A DNA stretch of 17,305 nt from Pseudomonadota bacterium (GTDB lineage: Bacteria; Pseudomonadota; Alphaproteobacteria; Rhodospirillales; Rhodospirillaceae), in the NCBI GenBank assembly GCA_023396465.1, contig JAEWWF010000349.1, positions 1 through 17,305 of the forward strand. Direction: 5' to 3'. Under the pieces are notes generated by a model, which saw only the letters and a list, made by a program, of their open reading frames with translations, was not told the DNA's origin and ran no database searches. Below are positions 1 to 8,534 of the stretch, in pieces. How positions within the stretch are numbered: position 1 is the first letter of the stretch; each line of letters starts with the position of its first letter. The position numbers and the translations under genes are program-made.

Positions 1-878
1 GCCTGGAGGCGGAAAGCATCCACATCATGCGCGAGGTGGCGGCCCAGTTCCGCAACCCGGTGATGCTCTATTCCATCGGCAAGGACAGCAGCGTCATGCT
101 GCATCTGGCGATGAAGGCGTTCTACCCGTCGAAGCCGCCGTTCCCGCTGATGCACGTGGACACCACCTGGAAGTTCCGCGAGATGATCGCCTTCCGCGAC
201 CAGCGGGCGAAGGAACTGGGGCTCGACCTCATCGTCCACATCAACCAGGACGGCGTGCGGGCCGGCATCGGGCCGTTCAGCCACGGCTCGGCGGTGCATA
301 CGGACGTGATGAAGACCCAGAGCCTGAAGCAGGCGCTGGACAAGTACGGCTTCGACGCGGCCTTCGGCGGCGCCCGCCGCGACGAGGAAAAGAGCCGCGC
401 CAAGGAACGCATCTTCTCCTTCCGCACCGCCAGCCACCGCTGGGACCCCAAGAACCAGCGGCCGGAGCTGTGGACGCTCTACAACGGCCGCATCAACAAG
501 GGCGAGAGCATCCGCGTCTTCCCCCTGTCCAACTGGACCGAGCTGGACATCTGGCAGTACATCTATCAGGAGAACATCCCGGTGGTGCCGCTCTACTTCG
601 CCGCACCCCGCCCGGTGGTGGAGCGCGACGGCATGCTGGTGATGGTCGACGACCACCGCATGCCGCTCAACCCCGGCGAGACGCCGGCCGAAACCTGGGT
701 GCGCTTCCGCACGCTCGGCTGCTACCCGCTGACCGGCGCCATCGAGAGCCGCGCCGCCACGCTGCCGGAAATCATCCGCGAGATGCTGCTCGCCACCACC
801 AGCGAACGCCAGGGCCGCGCCATCGACAAGGACGCCGGCGCCTCCATGGAAGCCAAGAAGCAGGAGGGCTACTTCTGA
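1..878 (+). CDS. cysD: Sulfate adenylyltransferase small subunit CysD (5' end cut by window)
   Basis: This is the catalytic subunit of ATP sulfurylase, which makes adenosine 5'-phosphosulfate from sulfate and ATP in the cytoplasm, driven by the GTPase CysN. The N-type ATP pyrophosphatase motif SIGKDSS lies near the start, followed by the family-typical stretches FGGARRDEEKSRAKER, NKGESIRVFPLSNWTE and RFRTLGCYPLTGAIES, and the C-terminus ends in KKQEGYF as in E. coli CysD. The reading frame is open upstream of the first ATG at 27: codons from base 3 read LEAESIHI, matching the LEAESIHI just before the IREVAAEF of E. coli CysD. The gene therefore starts outside the window and only about 10 to 20 residues are missing. 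Its stop codon overlaps the start of cysNC by one base, so the two are almost certainly co-translated. Confidence 0.97.
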   Translation, partial: LEAESIHIMREVAAQFRNPVMLYSIGKDSSVMLHLAMKAFYPSKPPFPLMHVDTTWKFREMIAFRDQRAKELGLDLIVHINQDGVRAGIGPFSHGSAVHTDVMKTQSLKQALDKYGFDAAFGGARRDEEKSRAKERIFSFRTASHRWDPKNQRPELWTLYNGRINKGESIRVFPLSNWTELDIWQYIYQENIPVVPLYFAAPRPVVERDGMLVMVDDHRMPLNPGETPAETWVRFRTLGCYPLTGAIESRAATLPEIIREMLLATTSERQGRAIDKDAGASMEAKKQEGYF

Positions 879-2785
879 TGGCCGCCGACGCCCGCGACAC
901 CGCCATTGCCGAGGTGGAGGACTACCTCAAGCGCCAGGAAGCCAAGGACCTGCTGCGCTTCATCACCTGCGGCTCGGTCGACGACGGCAAGTCGAGCCTG
1001 ATCGGCCGCCTGCTGTACGACTGCAAGCTGCTGTTCGAGGACCAGCTGGCGGCGCTGGAGAAGGACTCCGGCCGCTTCGGCACCACCGGCAGCGGCACCC
1101 TTGATCTGGCGCTGCTGGTGGACGGCCTCGCCGCCGAGCGCGAGCAGGGCATCACCATCGACGTCGCCTACCGCTTCTTCACCACCGACAAGCGCAAGTT
1201 CATCGTCGCCGACACGCCGGGGCACGAGCAGTACACCCGCAACATGGCCACCGGCGCCTCCACCGCCGAACTGGCGGTGCTGCTGGTGGACGCGCGCAAG
1301 GGCGTGCTGACCCAGACCCGCCGCCACAGCTACATCGTGTCGCTGCTGGGCATCCGTCATGTGGTGCTGGCGGTGAACAAGATGGACCTGGTGGACTGGG
1401 ACCAGGAAACCTTCGAGCGCATCGCCGCCGATTACCGCACCTTCGCCGGCCGCCTCGGCATTCCGCACGTCACCTGCGTGCCGGTGTCGGCGCTGACCGG
1501 CGACAACGTCACCACCCCGGCCACCGCCGCCATGCCGTGGTACGAGGGGCCGACCCTGCTCGCCCATCTGGAGACGGTGCAGGTGGCGTCCGATGCGCTG
1601 GCGCGGCCGTTCCGCCTGCCGGTGCAGTGGGTCAATCGCCCCAACCAGGATTTCCGCGGCTTCTCCGGCACCATCGTCGGCGGCAGCGTCGCGCCGGGCG
1701 ACCGGGTGGCGGTGCTGCCGTCGGGCAAGACCACCACGGTGGCGCGGGTGGTCACCCTGGACGGCGACCTCGCCCGCGGCATTGCCGGGCAGGCGGTGAC
1801 GGTGACCCTGGCGGAGGAAATCGACGTCAGCCGCGGCGACGTCATCGCCGCCGCCGACGACCGGCCGGAGGTGGCCGACCAGTTCGCCGCCCATGTGGTG
1901 TGGATGAGCGAACAGCCGCTGCTGCCCGGCCGCCCCTACATCCTGCGCCTCGGCACCACCAGCGTCGGCGCCCAGGTGACTGAACTGAAGCACCGGGTCG
2001 ACGTCAACACCCTGGAGAAGGCGGCGGGCAAGCACCTGGACCTCAACGAGGTCGGCTTCTGCAACCTCGCCCTCGACCGGCCGGTGCCCTTCGACCCCTA
2101 TGCCGCCAACCGCGACATGGGCGGCTTCATCCTCGTCGACCGGCTGACCAACGCCACCGTCGGCTGCGGCATGATCGACTTCGCCCTGCGCCGCGCCTCC
2201 AACATCCACTGGCACGTCAGCGAGGTGGACAAGGCCGCCCGTGCCGCCCTGAAGGGCCAGAAGCCCTGCGTGCTGTGGTTCACCGGCCTGTCCGGCGCCG
2301 GCAAGTCCACCGTCGCCGACCTGGTGGAGCAGGAACTGCATCGCCTCGGCCGCCACACCATGCTGCTGGACGGCGACAACGTGCGCCACGGCCTCAACAA
2401 GGATCTCGGCTTCACCGACGAGGACCGGGTGGAGAACATCCGCCGCGTCGCCGAGGTGTCGCGCCTGATGGTGTCCGCCGGCCTGATCGTGCTGGTGTCG
2501 TTCATCTCCCCCTTCCGCAGCGAGCGCCGCCTGGCCCGCGACCTGATGGAGGACGGCGAGTTCCTGGAGGTCTTCGTCGACGCCCCGCTGGAAGTGTGCG
2601 AACGCCGCGACCCCAAGGGGCTCTATCGCAAGGCCCGGGCCGGGCAACTGCCCAACTTCACCGGCATCGGCAGCGCCTACGAGCCGCCCGAGGCGCCGGA
2701 ACTGCATCTGCCGGCCGGGAACGAGGCGCCGGAGGCCCTGGCCGGACGGGTGGTCGCGATGCTGCGCGACCGGGGCGTGATCTGA
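878..2785 (+). CDS. cysNC: Bifunctional sulfate adenylyltransferase subunit 1 / APS kinase (CysN-CysC fusion, NodQ-like)
   Basis: A 635-residue fusion. The N-terminal CysN part is an EF-Tu-like GTPase with a P-loop GSVDDGKS at residues 32-39, DTPGH at 112-116 and NKMD at 167-170, followed by beta-barrel domains. The C-terminal CysC part is an APS kinase with the P-loop GLSGAGKS at 470-477, DGDNVRHGLN at 498-507, SFISPFRSERR, and DPKGLYRKARAG. Together with CysD it turns sulfate into APS and then PAPS, the donor for sulfate reduction or for sulfotransferases. The start at 878 is chosen because AGGAGGG at 862-868 lies 9 bases upstream, the ATG shares its A with the cysD TGA, and the homologous region begins there. 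The frame stays open upstream, but only inside cysD. The architecture matches rhizobial NodQ and many proteobacterial CysN/CysC proteins. Confidence 0.96.
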   Translation: MAADARDTAIAEVEDYLKRQEAKDLLRFITCGSVDDGKSSLIGRLLYDCKLLFEDQLAALEKDSGRFGTTGSGTLDLALLVDGLAAEREQGITIDVAYRFFTTDKRKFIVADTPGHEQYTRNMATGASTAELAVLLVDARKGVLTQTRRHSYIVSLLGIRHVVLAVNKMDLVDWDQETFERIAADYRTFAGRLGIPHVTCVPVSALTGDNVTTPATAAMPWYEGPTLLAHLETVQVASDALARPFRLPVQWVNRPNQDFRGFSGTIVGGSVAPGDRVAVLPSGKTTTVARVVTLDGDLARGIAGQAVTVTLAEEIDVSRGDVIAAADDRPEVADQFAAHVVWMSEQPLLPGRPYILRLGTTSVGAQVTELKHRVDVNTLEKAAGKHLDLNEVGFCNLALDRPVPFDPYAANRDMGGFILVDRLTNATVGCGMIDFALRRASNIHWHVSEVDKAARAALKGQKPCVLWFTGLSGAGKSTVADLVEQELHRLGRHTMLLDGDNVRHGLNKDLGFTDEDRVENIRRVAEVSRLMVSAGLIVLVSFISPFRSERRLARDLMEDGEFLEVFVDAPLEVCERRDPKGLYRKARAGQLPNFTGIGSAYEPPEAPELHLPAGNEAPEALAGRVVAMLRDRGVI

Positions 2786-2793
2786 GCCCGGCG

Positions 2794-3753
2794 ATGGACA
2801 CCGACCGCCGCCGCGCCGTCGCCGTCACCGGCGCCACCGGCTTCGTCGGCGGCGCCGTCTGTCGGCGTCTGCTGGCCGACGGCTGGTGGGTGGTGGCGCT
2901 GACACGGACGGCGGCGCCGACGCTGCCCGAGGGGGTCGAGTCGCGAGTCGTCGGGGACCTGACGGCGGTGGCGGATTTCGCCCCGCTGCTCGGGGACGTG
3001 CGGGCCGTGGTGCATCTGGCCGCCAAGGTCCACGTCATGCGGCCGACCGCCGCCGATGTCGCCGACTTCCAGCGCGTCAACGTGGAGGTGACGCGGCGGC
3101 TGGCCGAAGGGGCGGCGCGGGCCGGGATCGAGCGGCTGCTGTTCCTCAGCACCATCAAGGTCAACGGCGAGGGCACCGCGCCCGATCGCCCGTTCCGCGC
3201 CGACGATCCGCCGGCTCCGGCCGACGACTACGGCCGCTCCAAGGCGGCGGCGGAGGTGGCGTTGCGGCAGGTGGCGGCGGCGCATCCCGGTCTCGGGGTG
3301 ACGGTGATCCGGCCGCCGGTGGTCTACGGGCCGGGGGTGAAGGCCAATATCGCCGCCCTGGCGCGGCTGTGTGACAGCCCGTGGCCGTTGCCCTTCGGCG
3401 CCACCGGCAACGCCCGCAGCCTGATCGCGGTGGAGAATCTGGCCGACGCCATCGCCGTTGCCCTGACAGCACCCCGGGCGGCGGGGCGGACCTATCTGGT
3501 GCGCGACGGCGAGGATGTGTCCACCGGTGACCTGATCCGCCGGCTGCGCCGCCTGCAAGGGCGCCCGGCACGGCTGCTGCCGGTGCCTCGGAAGATCCTG
3601 GTCTCGCTGTTGCGACTCGGCGGCCGGAGCGGGCTGGCCGACCGGTTGTTGGGGTCGCTGACGGTTGATGACGGCCCCATCCGGGCCGACCTGGGGTGGC
3701 GGCCGCCGCTCACCCTCGATGCCGGGCTGGTCCGCATGCTGGGGCGGAAATAG
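2794..3753 (+). CDS. NAD-dependent sugar epimerase/dehydratase (extended SDR, WbpV/WreQ-like)
   Basis: A 319-residue extended short-chain dehydrogenase/reductase. It has the nucleotide-binding TGATGFVG at residues 12-19, HLAAKVHV near 74-81, the STIK segment at 119-122 and the catalytic YxxxK as Y146 and K150 in DDYGRSK. The STIKVNGEGT and later VVYGPGVKAN pattern resembles the subgroup that acts on UDP-N-acetyl-hexosamine 4-keto intermediates in O-antigen synthesis (WbpV, WreQ); I infer a UDP-HexNAc-type substrate but cannot fix it. It follows cysNC by 8 bases and is probably co-transcribed with it, which puts nucleotide-sugar modification next to PAPS synthesis. In other genomes this subgroup often sits beside a WecA/WbpL-type priming transferase; none is seen here. 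The family is secure, the exact reaction is not. Confidence 0.85.
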   Translation: MDTDRRRAVAVTGATGFVGGAVCRRLLADGWWVVALTRTAAPTLPEGVESRVVGDLTAVADFAPLLGDVRAVVHLAAKVHVMRPTAADVADFQRVNVEVTRRLAEGAARAGIERLLFLSTIKVNGEGTAPDRPFRADDPPAPADDYGRSKAAAEVALRQVAAAHPGLGVTVIRPPVVYGPGVKANIAALARLCDSPWPLPFGATGNARSLIAVENLADAIAVALTAPRAAGRTYLVRDGEDVSTGDLIRRLRRLQGRPARLLPVPRKILVSLLRLGGRSGLADRLLGSLTVDDGPIRADLGWRPPLTLDAGLVRMLGRK

Positions 3754-3846
3754 GCCGGCGCGGGCGGGTGGGGCTACCTCCAACGGCCCGGCGGTATCTG
3801 CCCTTTCGTGGTGGCGGGTGATGCTCTATGGTGTGCCCTCGCCGCG

Positions 3847-3864
3847 CCTTACTTTTTCGTAAGG
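3847..3864. promoter_or_regulatory. Short inverted repeat upstream of the type I secretion operon
   Basis: The perfect 6-bp arms CCTTAC (3847-3852) and GTAAGG (3859-3864) flank the 6-base loop TTTTTC. The element lies in the 190-bp gap between the epimerase and the ABC exporter gene and is the most AT-rich patch of that gap. It could be an operator or a weak hairpin; the T-run is in the loop and not after the stem, so it is not a standard intrinsic terminator. Confidence 0.35.
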
Positions 3865-3878
3865 TCGCCGACGCCGGC

Positions 3879-3907
3879 GTGACCAGGGCTGGGCCCGGTG
3901 TTATACG
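3879..3907 (+). promoter_or_regulatory. Candidate sigma-70-like promoter for the type I secretion genes
   Basis: GTGACC at 3879-3884 and TATACG at 3902-3907 are separated by 17 bases, each matching 4 of 6 consensus positions. They lie about 37 bases before the ABC exporter start codon, and the change of theme from sugar metabolism to secretion makes a new transcription start likely in this gap. The match is modest and is not evidence of activity. Confidence 0.3.
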
Positions 3908-3943
3908 CTGGCCCATTATGCCGGTCTGTTGACGGGACGAGTG

Positions 3944-5668
3944 ATGATTTCCGACGCCAAGTCCGCCCTTCGCGCGAGTGTCAAGGTTCTCGCGGTGGTG
4001 GCTGTATTCAGCTTCTGCGTGAATGCGCTGATGCTGACGCTACCGTTCTACATGATGCAGAGCTTCGACCGCGTGCTGCCCGCCCGCAGCGAGGACACCC
4101 TGTGGGTGCTCACCCTGCTGGCTTGCGCCCTGTTGGTGGTGATGGGGGCGCTTGACGTCGTCCGCTCGCGCATCCTGGTGCGCCTGTCCAGCTGGTTCGA
4201 CCACATCCTGTCGCCGCCGCTGCTGCAAGCGGCGGTGCAGGCGGCGTCCTTCAACCGGTCGATCAGCGCCAGTCAGGCGTTGCGCGACATGAGCACGGTG
4301 CGCCAGTTCCTCACCGGCAGCACCATCTTCGCCATCATGGACGCCCCGTGGGTGCCCTTGTTCCTGGCGGTGATCTTCCTCGTGCATCCGGTGCTTGGCG
4401 GTTTCGCGTTGCTGGGCGCGGTGATCCTGTTCGCCCTGGCGTGGCTGAACGATGCCTTGACCCGCAAGCCGCTGGACGACGCCAACGCCATCGCCAATCC
4501 GCAGATGATCAAGGCCCACAGCTTTAGCGCCAACGCCGAGGTGATCGAGGCGATGGGCATGCTGGGCCCCATGCTGGCCCGTTGGCAGGAAAAGAACCTG
4601 GCCTCCCTGCTGTTGCAGGCCCGCGCCAGCGACCGCGCCGGCCTGATCTCCGGCATCACCAAGGCCATCCGCATGTTCATCCAGATCGGCCTGATGGGCA
4701 TCGGCCTGTATCTGGCGCTGGAGAACCAACTCACCCCCGGCGCCATGATCGCCGCCTCCATCATCATGGGCCGCGCCCTGGCGCCGGTGGAGCAGTTGGT
4801 GGGAACCTGGCGGCAGGTGGTGCAGGCGCGCGAGTCGTTCACCCGCGTCAACTCCATGCTGGCTGGCTACAAAGCCGTCCGGACCTCGACCAGCTTCGAG
4901 GCGGTGGATGGCGGACTGTCGGTGGAGGGCGTGTCCTATACCTTCCCCGGCGCGGCCAAGCCGGTGCTCCAGGGTGTGACCTTCGGGCTGGAGCCGGGCG
5001 ACGTGCTCGGCATCATCGGCCCCACCGCGGCCGGCAAGTCCACCCTGGCGCGCCAGTTGGTGGGTGTCTGGCCGGCCATGGGCGGCAAGGTGCGGCTGGG
5101 TGGTGTCGACGTCTTCACCTGGAACCGCGACAACTTTGGCCGCTTCGTCGGCTATCTGCCGCAGGACGTGGAACTGTTCGCCGGCACGGTGAAGGAAAAT
5201 ATCGCCCGCATGACCGAGGCGGACGATGCCGACGTCATCGCCGCCGCCAAGGCCGCCAATGCCCACGACATGATCGTGCGGCTGCCGCTCGGCTACGATA
5301 CCCCGGTGGGTGACGGCGGCGCCAACCTGTCGGGCGGCCAGCGCCAGCGCATCGGTCTGGCCCGTGCCCTGTTCGGGGAACCCAAATATCTGGTACTGGA
5401 CGAGCCCAACGCCAATCTGGACAACGAAGGCGAAGCCGCCCTGGTGCAGGCGATTCTGGGCGCCCAGGCGCGCGGGGCCATCGTCGTCGTCATCTCCCAC
5501 CGCACCGGAATCCTGTCGGCGGTGAACAAGATGCTTGTCCTGCGGGACGGCCGGGTGCAGATGTTCGGTCCCAAGGATCAGGTTCTTGCCCAGATGAATC
5601 AGCAGCAGCGTGCCGCCGCCGTGCAGGCGCAGCCGCAGCAGCGAATTTCCCCGGTGTCCGCCACCTGA
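3944..5668 (+). CDS. Type I secretion ABC permease/ATPase (PrtD/RsaD-like)
   Basis: A 574-residue inner-membrane exporter half-transporter that would power secretion of C-terminally signalled proteins. The N-terminal half has hydrophobic membrane segments (about residues 13-37, 53-71, 128-170, 245-278), and there is no N-terminal C39 peptidase domain. The nucleotide-binding domain carries Walker A GPTAAGKST at 359-367, a Q-loop in YLPQDVELF, the signature LSGGQRQR at 462-469, Walker B YLVLDEP at 482-488 and the switch histidine H519. This layout fits the PrtD/AprD/RsaD group. ATG 3944 is preferred because GACGGGA (3931-3937) lies 6 bases upstream; GTG 3941 and TTG 3929 are alternatives. The C-terminus is glutamine-rich. 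The adaptor gene follows after 55 bases, and an RTX protein that could be its cargo lies at 11680-12957. Confidence 0.95.
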   Translation: MISDAKSALRASVKVLAVVAVFSFCVNALMLTLPFYMMQSFDRVLPARSEDTLWVLTLLACALLVVMGALDVVRSRILVRLSSWFDHILSPPLLQAAVQAASFNRSISASQALRDMSTVRQFLTGSTIFAIMDAPWVPLFLAVIFLVHPVLGGFALLGAVILFALAWLNDALTRKPLDDANAIANPQMIKAHSFSANAEVIEAMGMLGPMLARWQEKNLASLLLQARASDRAGLISGITKAIRMFIQIGLMGIGLYLALENQLTPGAMIAASIIMGRALAPVEQLVGTWRQVVQARESFTRVNSMLAGYKAVRTSTSFEAVDGGLSVEGVSYTFPGAAKPVLQGVTFGLEPGDVLGIIGPTAAGKSTLARQLVGVWPAMGGKVRLGGVDVFTWNRDNFGRFVGYLPQDVELFAGTVKENIARMTEADDADVIAAAKAANAHDMIVRLPLGYDTPVGDGGANLSGGQRQRIGLARALFGEPKYLVLDEPNANLDNEGEAALVQAILGAQARGAIVVVISHRTGILSAVNKMLVLRDGRVQMFGPKDQVLAQMNQQQRAAAVQAQPQQRISPVSAT

Positions 5669-5723
5669 TCCGTCCGGCATGGCGTGGACGACGGCGTAGA
5701 CTGTTAAAAGTGGAGCTTGCAGC

Positions 5724-7112
5724 GTGAGCGCACAGCGTAACCTTCCTGTCCCGGCGGGGGCGCCTTCCGTGCCGCAGCCGGTCCTGGAGCAGATGCGGGT
5801 TCGGTTGGAAACCCCGTCTCCCTATGGGGTGGCGCGGGTGCCGGTGCTGGTCGGCCTCGGAATATTCCTGTTCGCCATCGTTGGCACGCTGGTGTGGGGC
5901 GCCGTGGCGCCGCTGGCCAGCGCCGCCATGGCGCCCGGTCAGGTGATCGTCGAGAGCAAGCGCAAGACCATTCAGCACTTCGAGGGCGGCATCATCGCCG
6001 CCATGCTGGTGGATGAAGGCGATCAGGTGGAAGCCGGTGATCCGCTGGTCGAACTGGACAACACCCAGTCCCAGGCCATGCTCGACGTCGTGCGCAGCCA
6101 GTACGTGTCGCTGAAGGCGCAGGAAATGCGACTTCTGGCCGAGCGCGACGGGCTCGACAGCATCGACTTCTCGCACCCGATCTTCGGCGAAGAGGGTGTG
6201 GGCGGTCAGCAGCAGGCCATCGACGGCCAGACCAACATTTTCGTCGAACGGCGCAAGGCGCTGCAAAGCCAGCTGGACATCGCCGCCCAGCGGGTGAAGC
6301 AGTTGAAGGATCAGATCTCGGGTTTCCAGGCGCAAGCCGAGGCCAATGACGAGCAGTACAAGCTGATCCAGGAAGAACTGAAGGGCGTCAACGAGCTTTA
6401 CCAGCAGGGCTACGAGCGCAAGACCCGCGTGCTGGCCCTGCAACGGACCATGGCCAGCCTCGCCGGCGAACGGGGCGAGTATCTGGCCGGCGTCGCCGAG
6501 GCCCGCCAGCGGATCGGCGAGGCGGAACTGTCGGCCCTGGATGCCCGCACCCGCTATATGAACGAGGTGGTGGCCCAACTGGGCGATGTGCAGACCCGCC
6601 TTGCGGATCTGGAGGAGCGTCTGCGCGCCATGCGCGACCGCGCCGACCGCACCGTCATTCGCGCCCCCAACGCTGGCACCATCGTCAACATGCGCTTCCA
6701 CACCGTCGGCGGCGTGGTGCCGCCGGGCGGCGAGTTGATGGACATCGTGCCGTCCGAGGACGAGCTGGTGATCGAAGCCATGGTGCGGCCGGAGGACATT
6801 GACGAGGTGCATGCAGGCCTGCCGGCGGAGGTGCGCATCACCGCCTTCCACACCCGCTCGACGCCGCCGCTGGATGGCGAAGTGGTTCGCGTGTCGGCCG
6901 ACACGCTGGTCAATAACCAGACCGGCGTAACCTTCTACAAGGCGCGCGTCCGCTTGTATCCGGAAAGCATGGACAAGCTGGGCGAGTTGAAATTGCAGCT
7001 TCATCCCGGCATGCCGGCCGAGGTGATGATCAAAACCGGCTCGCGCACCGCGTTGCAGATCGCCTTCAGCCCGATCATCGACAGCATGAACCGGTCGTTC
7101 CGCGAGAAGTAG
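5724..7112 (+). CDS. Type I secretion periplasmic adaptor (HlyD/PrtE family)
   Basis: A 462-residue membrane fusion protein that links the ABC exporter to an outer-membrane TolC-type channel. A short cytoplasmic tail is followed by one membrane segment at about residues 40-62, then the biotinyl-lipoyl-like half-motif VIVESKRKTIQHFEGGII. A long, mostly helical coiled-coil stretch (about 115-300, rich in Q, E, R and A) follows, then the second half beginning DRTVIRAPNAGTIVNM and the typical C-terminus with VMIKTGSRTALQ. The length is usual for the family. It starts with GTG at 5724, with GGAG at 5712-5715 upstream; the GTG start matches the beginning of the conserved protein. Its place directly behind the ABC exporter is the standard order. 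A TolC homologue is not in the window. Confidence 0.95.
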   Translation: MSAQRNLPVPAGAPSVPQPVLEQMRVRLETPSPYGVARVPVLVGLGIFLFAIVGTLVWGAVAPLASAAMAPGQVIVESKRKTIQHFEGGIIAAMLVDEGDQVEAGDPLVELDNTQSQAMLDVVRSQYVSLKAQEMRLLAERDGLDSIDFSHPIFGEEGVGGQQQAIDGQTNIFVERRKALQSQLDIAAQRVKQLKDQISGFQAQAEANDEQYKLIQEELKGVNELYQQGYERKTRVLALQRTMASLAGERGEYLAGVAEARQRIGEAELSALDARTRYMNEVVAQLGDVQTRLADLEERLRAMRDRADRTVIRAPNAGTIVNMRFHTVGGVVPPGGELMDIVPSEDELVIEAMVRPEDIDEVHAGLPAEVRITAFHTRSTPPLDGEVVRVSADTLVNNQTGVTFYKARVRLYPESMDKLGELKLQLHPGMPAEVMIKTGSRTALQIAFSPIIDSMNRSFREK

Positions 7113-7148
7113 GACACGGGCCGGACGACAACGCCGTCAAATCACCGC

Positions 7149-7170
7149 GCCGGGCCCCGAGGGGCCCGGC
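7149..7170. terminator. Perfect GC-rich hairpin between the adaptor gene and the GT4 gene
   Basis: The arms GCCGGGCCCC (7149-7158) and GGGGCCCGGC (7161-7170) are perfect reverse complements, separated only by GA, so the RNA would fold into a very stable stem with a small loop from the inner pairs. There is no T-run, so this is not a classic intrinsic terminator. It may attenuate read-through, protect the upstream mRNA from 3' decay, or act as a protein site. Confidence 0.5.
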
Positions 7171-7208
7171 CGCACAAGGGGAACCCGAGGGGAAGCGGGA
7201 CGAACGCG

Positions 7209-8507
7209 ATGCGCTACCTGTTCATTCACCAGAACATGCCCGGCCAGTACAAGCACATCGTCGGCCATCTGGCGGCCAATCGGAAGAACGAGGTCGTCTT
7301 CATCACCAAGCGGGAGGATCTCGATCTCCCGAACGTGAAGAAGCTGCTCTACAAGCCGCATCGCGAGCCGTCGCCGCAGACCCACCGCTACCTCATCGGC
7401 GCCGAGCGGGGCGTGCTGCACGCCCAGCAGGTGGCCCGCTTGTGTATCGACCTTCAGACCAAGGGCTGGAAGCCCGACATCATCGTCGGTCATCCCGGCT
7501 GGGGCGAGATGCTCTACGTCAAGGATATCTGGCCCGACGTGCCGGTTCTGGCGTTCTTCGAGTTTTACTACCGCGGCCGTGGCGCCGATGTTGGATTTGA
7601 TCCCGCTGAACAGCCGAACATTGATGACCTCTGCCGTATCCGCAGCAAGAACTTCGTCAACGACGTGTCGCTGAACCTGTGCGATGCGGGCATGAGCCCG
7701 ACCCTATGGCAATTCTCCCAACTGCCGGACGAGTACAAGTACAAGGTATCGGTCATCCACGACGGTATCGACACCCGCACCTGTGCCCCGGACCCGCAGG
7801 CGACCCTGACCCTCCCCAACGGCCGCACGCTGACCCGCGCCGATGAGGTCATCACCTACTGCGTGCGCAATTTCGAGCCCTATCGCGGCTTCCCGACCTT
7901 CATCAAGGCCGTCGAGCTGATCCACAAACGTCGCCCCAACGCCCAGGTGGTCGCCATCGGTGCCGACGGCGTCAGCTACGGCAAGCCGCTGCCCGACGGC
8001 AAGCACTACCGCCACGAGGCGTTGAAGCAGGTGCAGGTGGACAAGGACCGCCTGCATTTCATCGGGTCTGTGCCCTACGAGACCTTCCTGAAAGTCATCA
8101 AGGTGTCGCAGGCGCATATCTACCTGACCTATCCCTTCGTGCTGTCGTGGTCGATGCTGGAAAGCATGTCGGCCGGCTGCCTGCTCATCGGCTCCAAGAC
8201 GCCGCCGGTCGAGGAGATCATCACCGACCGCGAGAACGGTCTGCTGGTCGACTTCTTCAGCCCCGAACAGGTGGCCGATCGCGTCGACGAGGTGTTCGAG
8301 CACCCCGACCGCATGGCCGAGCTGCGCCACCGTGCCCGCGAGACGGTGGTGGACCGCTACGACCTGGAAAAGTGCCTCGGCCGTCAGCTGACGCTGATCA
8401 AGAATCTGGTGCTCGGCCACCGCCCGATCATGCCCAAGGGCGACTTCAAGCCCGGTCAGCCGGACTACGCCCGTCCCGCTCCGTTGCTGAAGAAGGCCGC
8501 CGGCTGA
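7209..8507 (+). CDS. GT4-family glycosyltransferase
   Basis: A 432-residue GT-B-fold enzyme, expected to be cytosolic and to add a sugar from a nucleotide-sugar donor. It opens with MRYLFIHQNMPGQYKHI, which suits the N-terminal acceptor domain of the subgroup with HPGWGEMLYVKDIWPDVP (residues 95-112) and AFFEFYY. The C-terminal donor domain shows NFEPYRGF (221-228), HFIGSVPYE and SWSMLESMSAGCLLIGSKTP, whose E318 and downstream E335/E336 fit the GT4 donor-binding signature. A purine-rich GAGGGGAAG precedes the ATG. It lies 96 bases after the secretion adaptor, past a stable hairpin, and could still be in the same transcript. Acceptor and sugar cannot be told from sequence; a role in glycosylating the surface glycan or the exported protein is inference from context. 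Confidence 0.88.
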   Translation: MRYLFIHQNMPGQYKHIVGHLAANRKNEVVFITKREDLDLPNVKKLLYKPHREPSPQTHRYLIGAERGVLHAQQVARLCIDLQTKGWKPDIIVGHPGWGEMLYVKDIWPDVPVLAFFEFYYRGRGADVGFDPAEQPNIDDLCRIRSKNFVNDVSLNLCDAGMSPTLWQFSQLPDEYKYKVSVIHDGIDTRTCAPDPQATLTLPNGRTLTRADEVITYCVRNFEPYRGFPTFIKAVELIHKRRPNAQVVAIGADGVSYGKPLPDGKHYRHEALKQVQVDKDRLHFIGSVPYETFLKVIKVSQAHIYLTYPFVLSWSMLESMSAGCLLIGSKTPPVEEIITDRENGLLVDFFSPEQVADRVDEVFEHPDRMAELRHRARETVVDRYDLEKCLGRQLTLIKNLVLGHRPIMPKGDFKPGQPDYARPAPLLKKAAG

Positions 8508-8534
8508 GCGACAGCGGCCGGCCGGGCGTCCTGG

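Noticed and set aside
869..2707. Long antisense reading frame over cysNC
   Set aside because: The translation is low-complexity (rich in H, Q, G, A and V) with no motif, while the plus strand encodes a clear CysN-CysC. It is a codon-bias shadow in GC-rich DNA.
4040..5680. Long antisense reading frame over the ABC exporter gene
   Set aside because: It is histidine/glutamine/glycine-rich with no domain; the plus strand has all ABC ATPase motifs.
5490..7004. Long antisense reading frame over the adaptor gene
   Set aside because: It crosses a gene boundary of two convincing plus-strand genes and carries no recognisable motif.
8508..8534. Terminator hairpin between the GT4 gene and the convergent MGT gene
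   Set aside because: GC-rich partial complementarity (GCCGGC/GGCCGGCC) is present, but no clean stem longer than a few pairs could be drawn.
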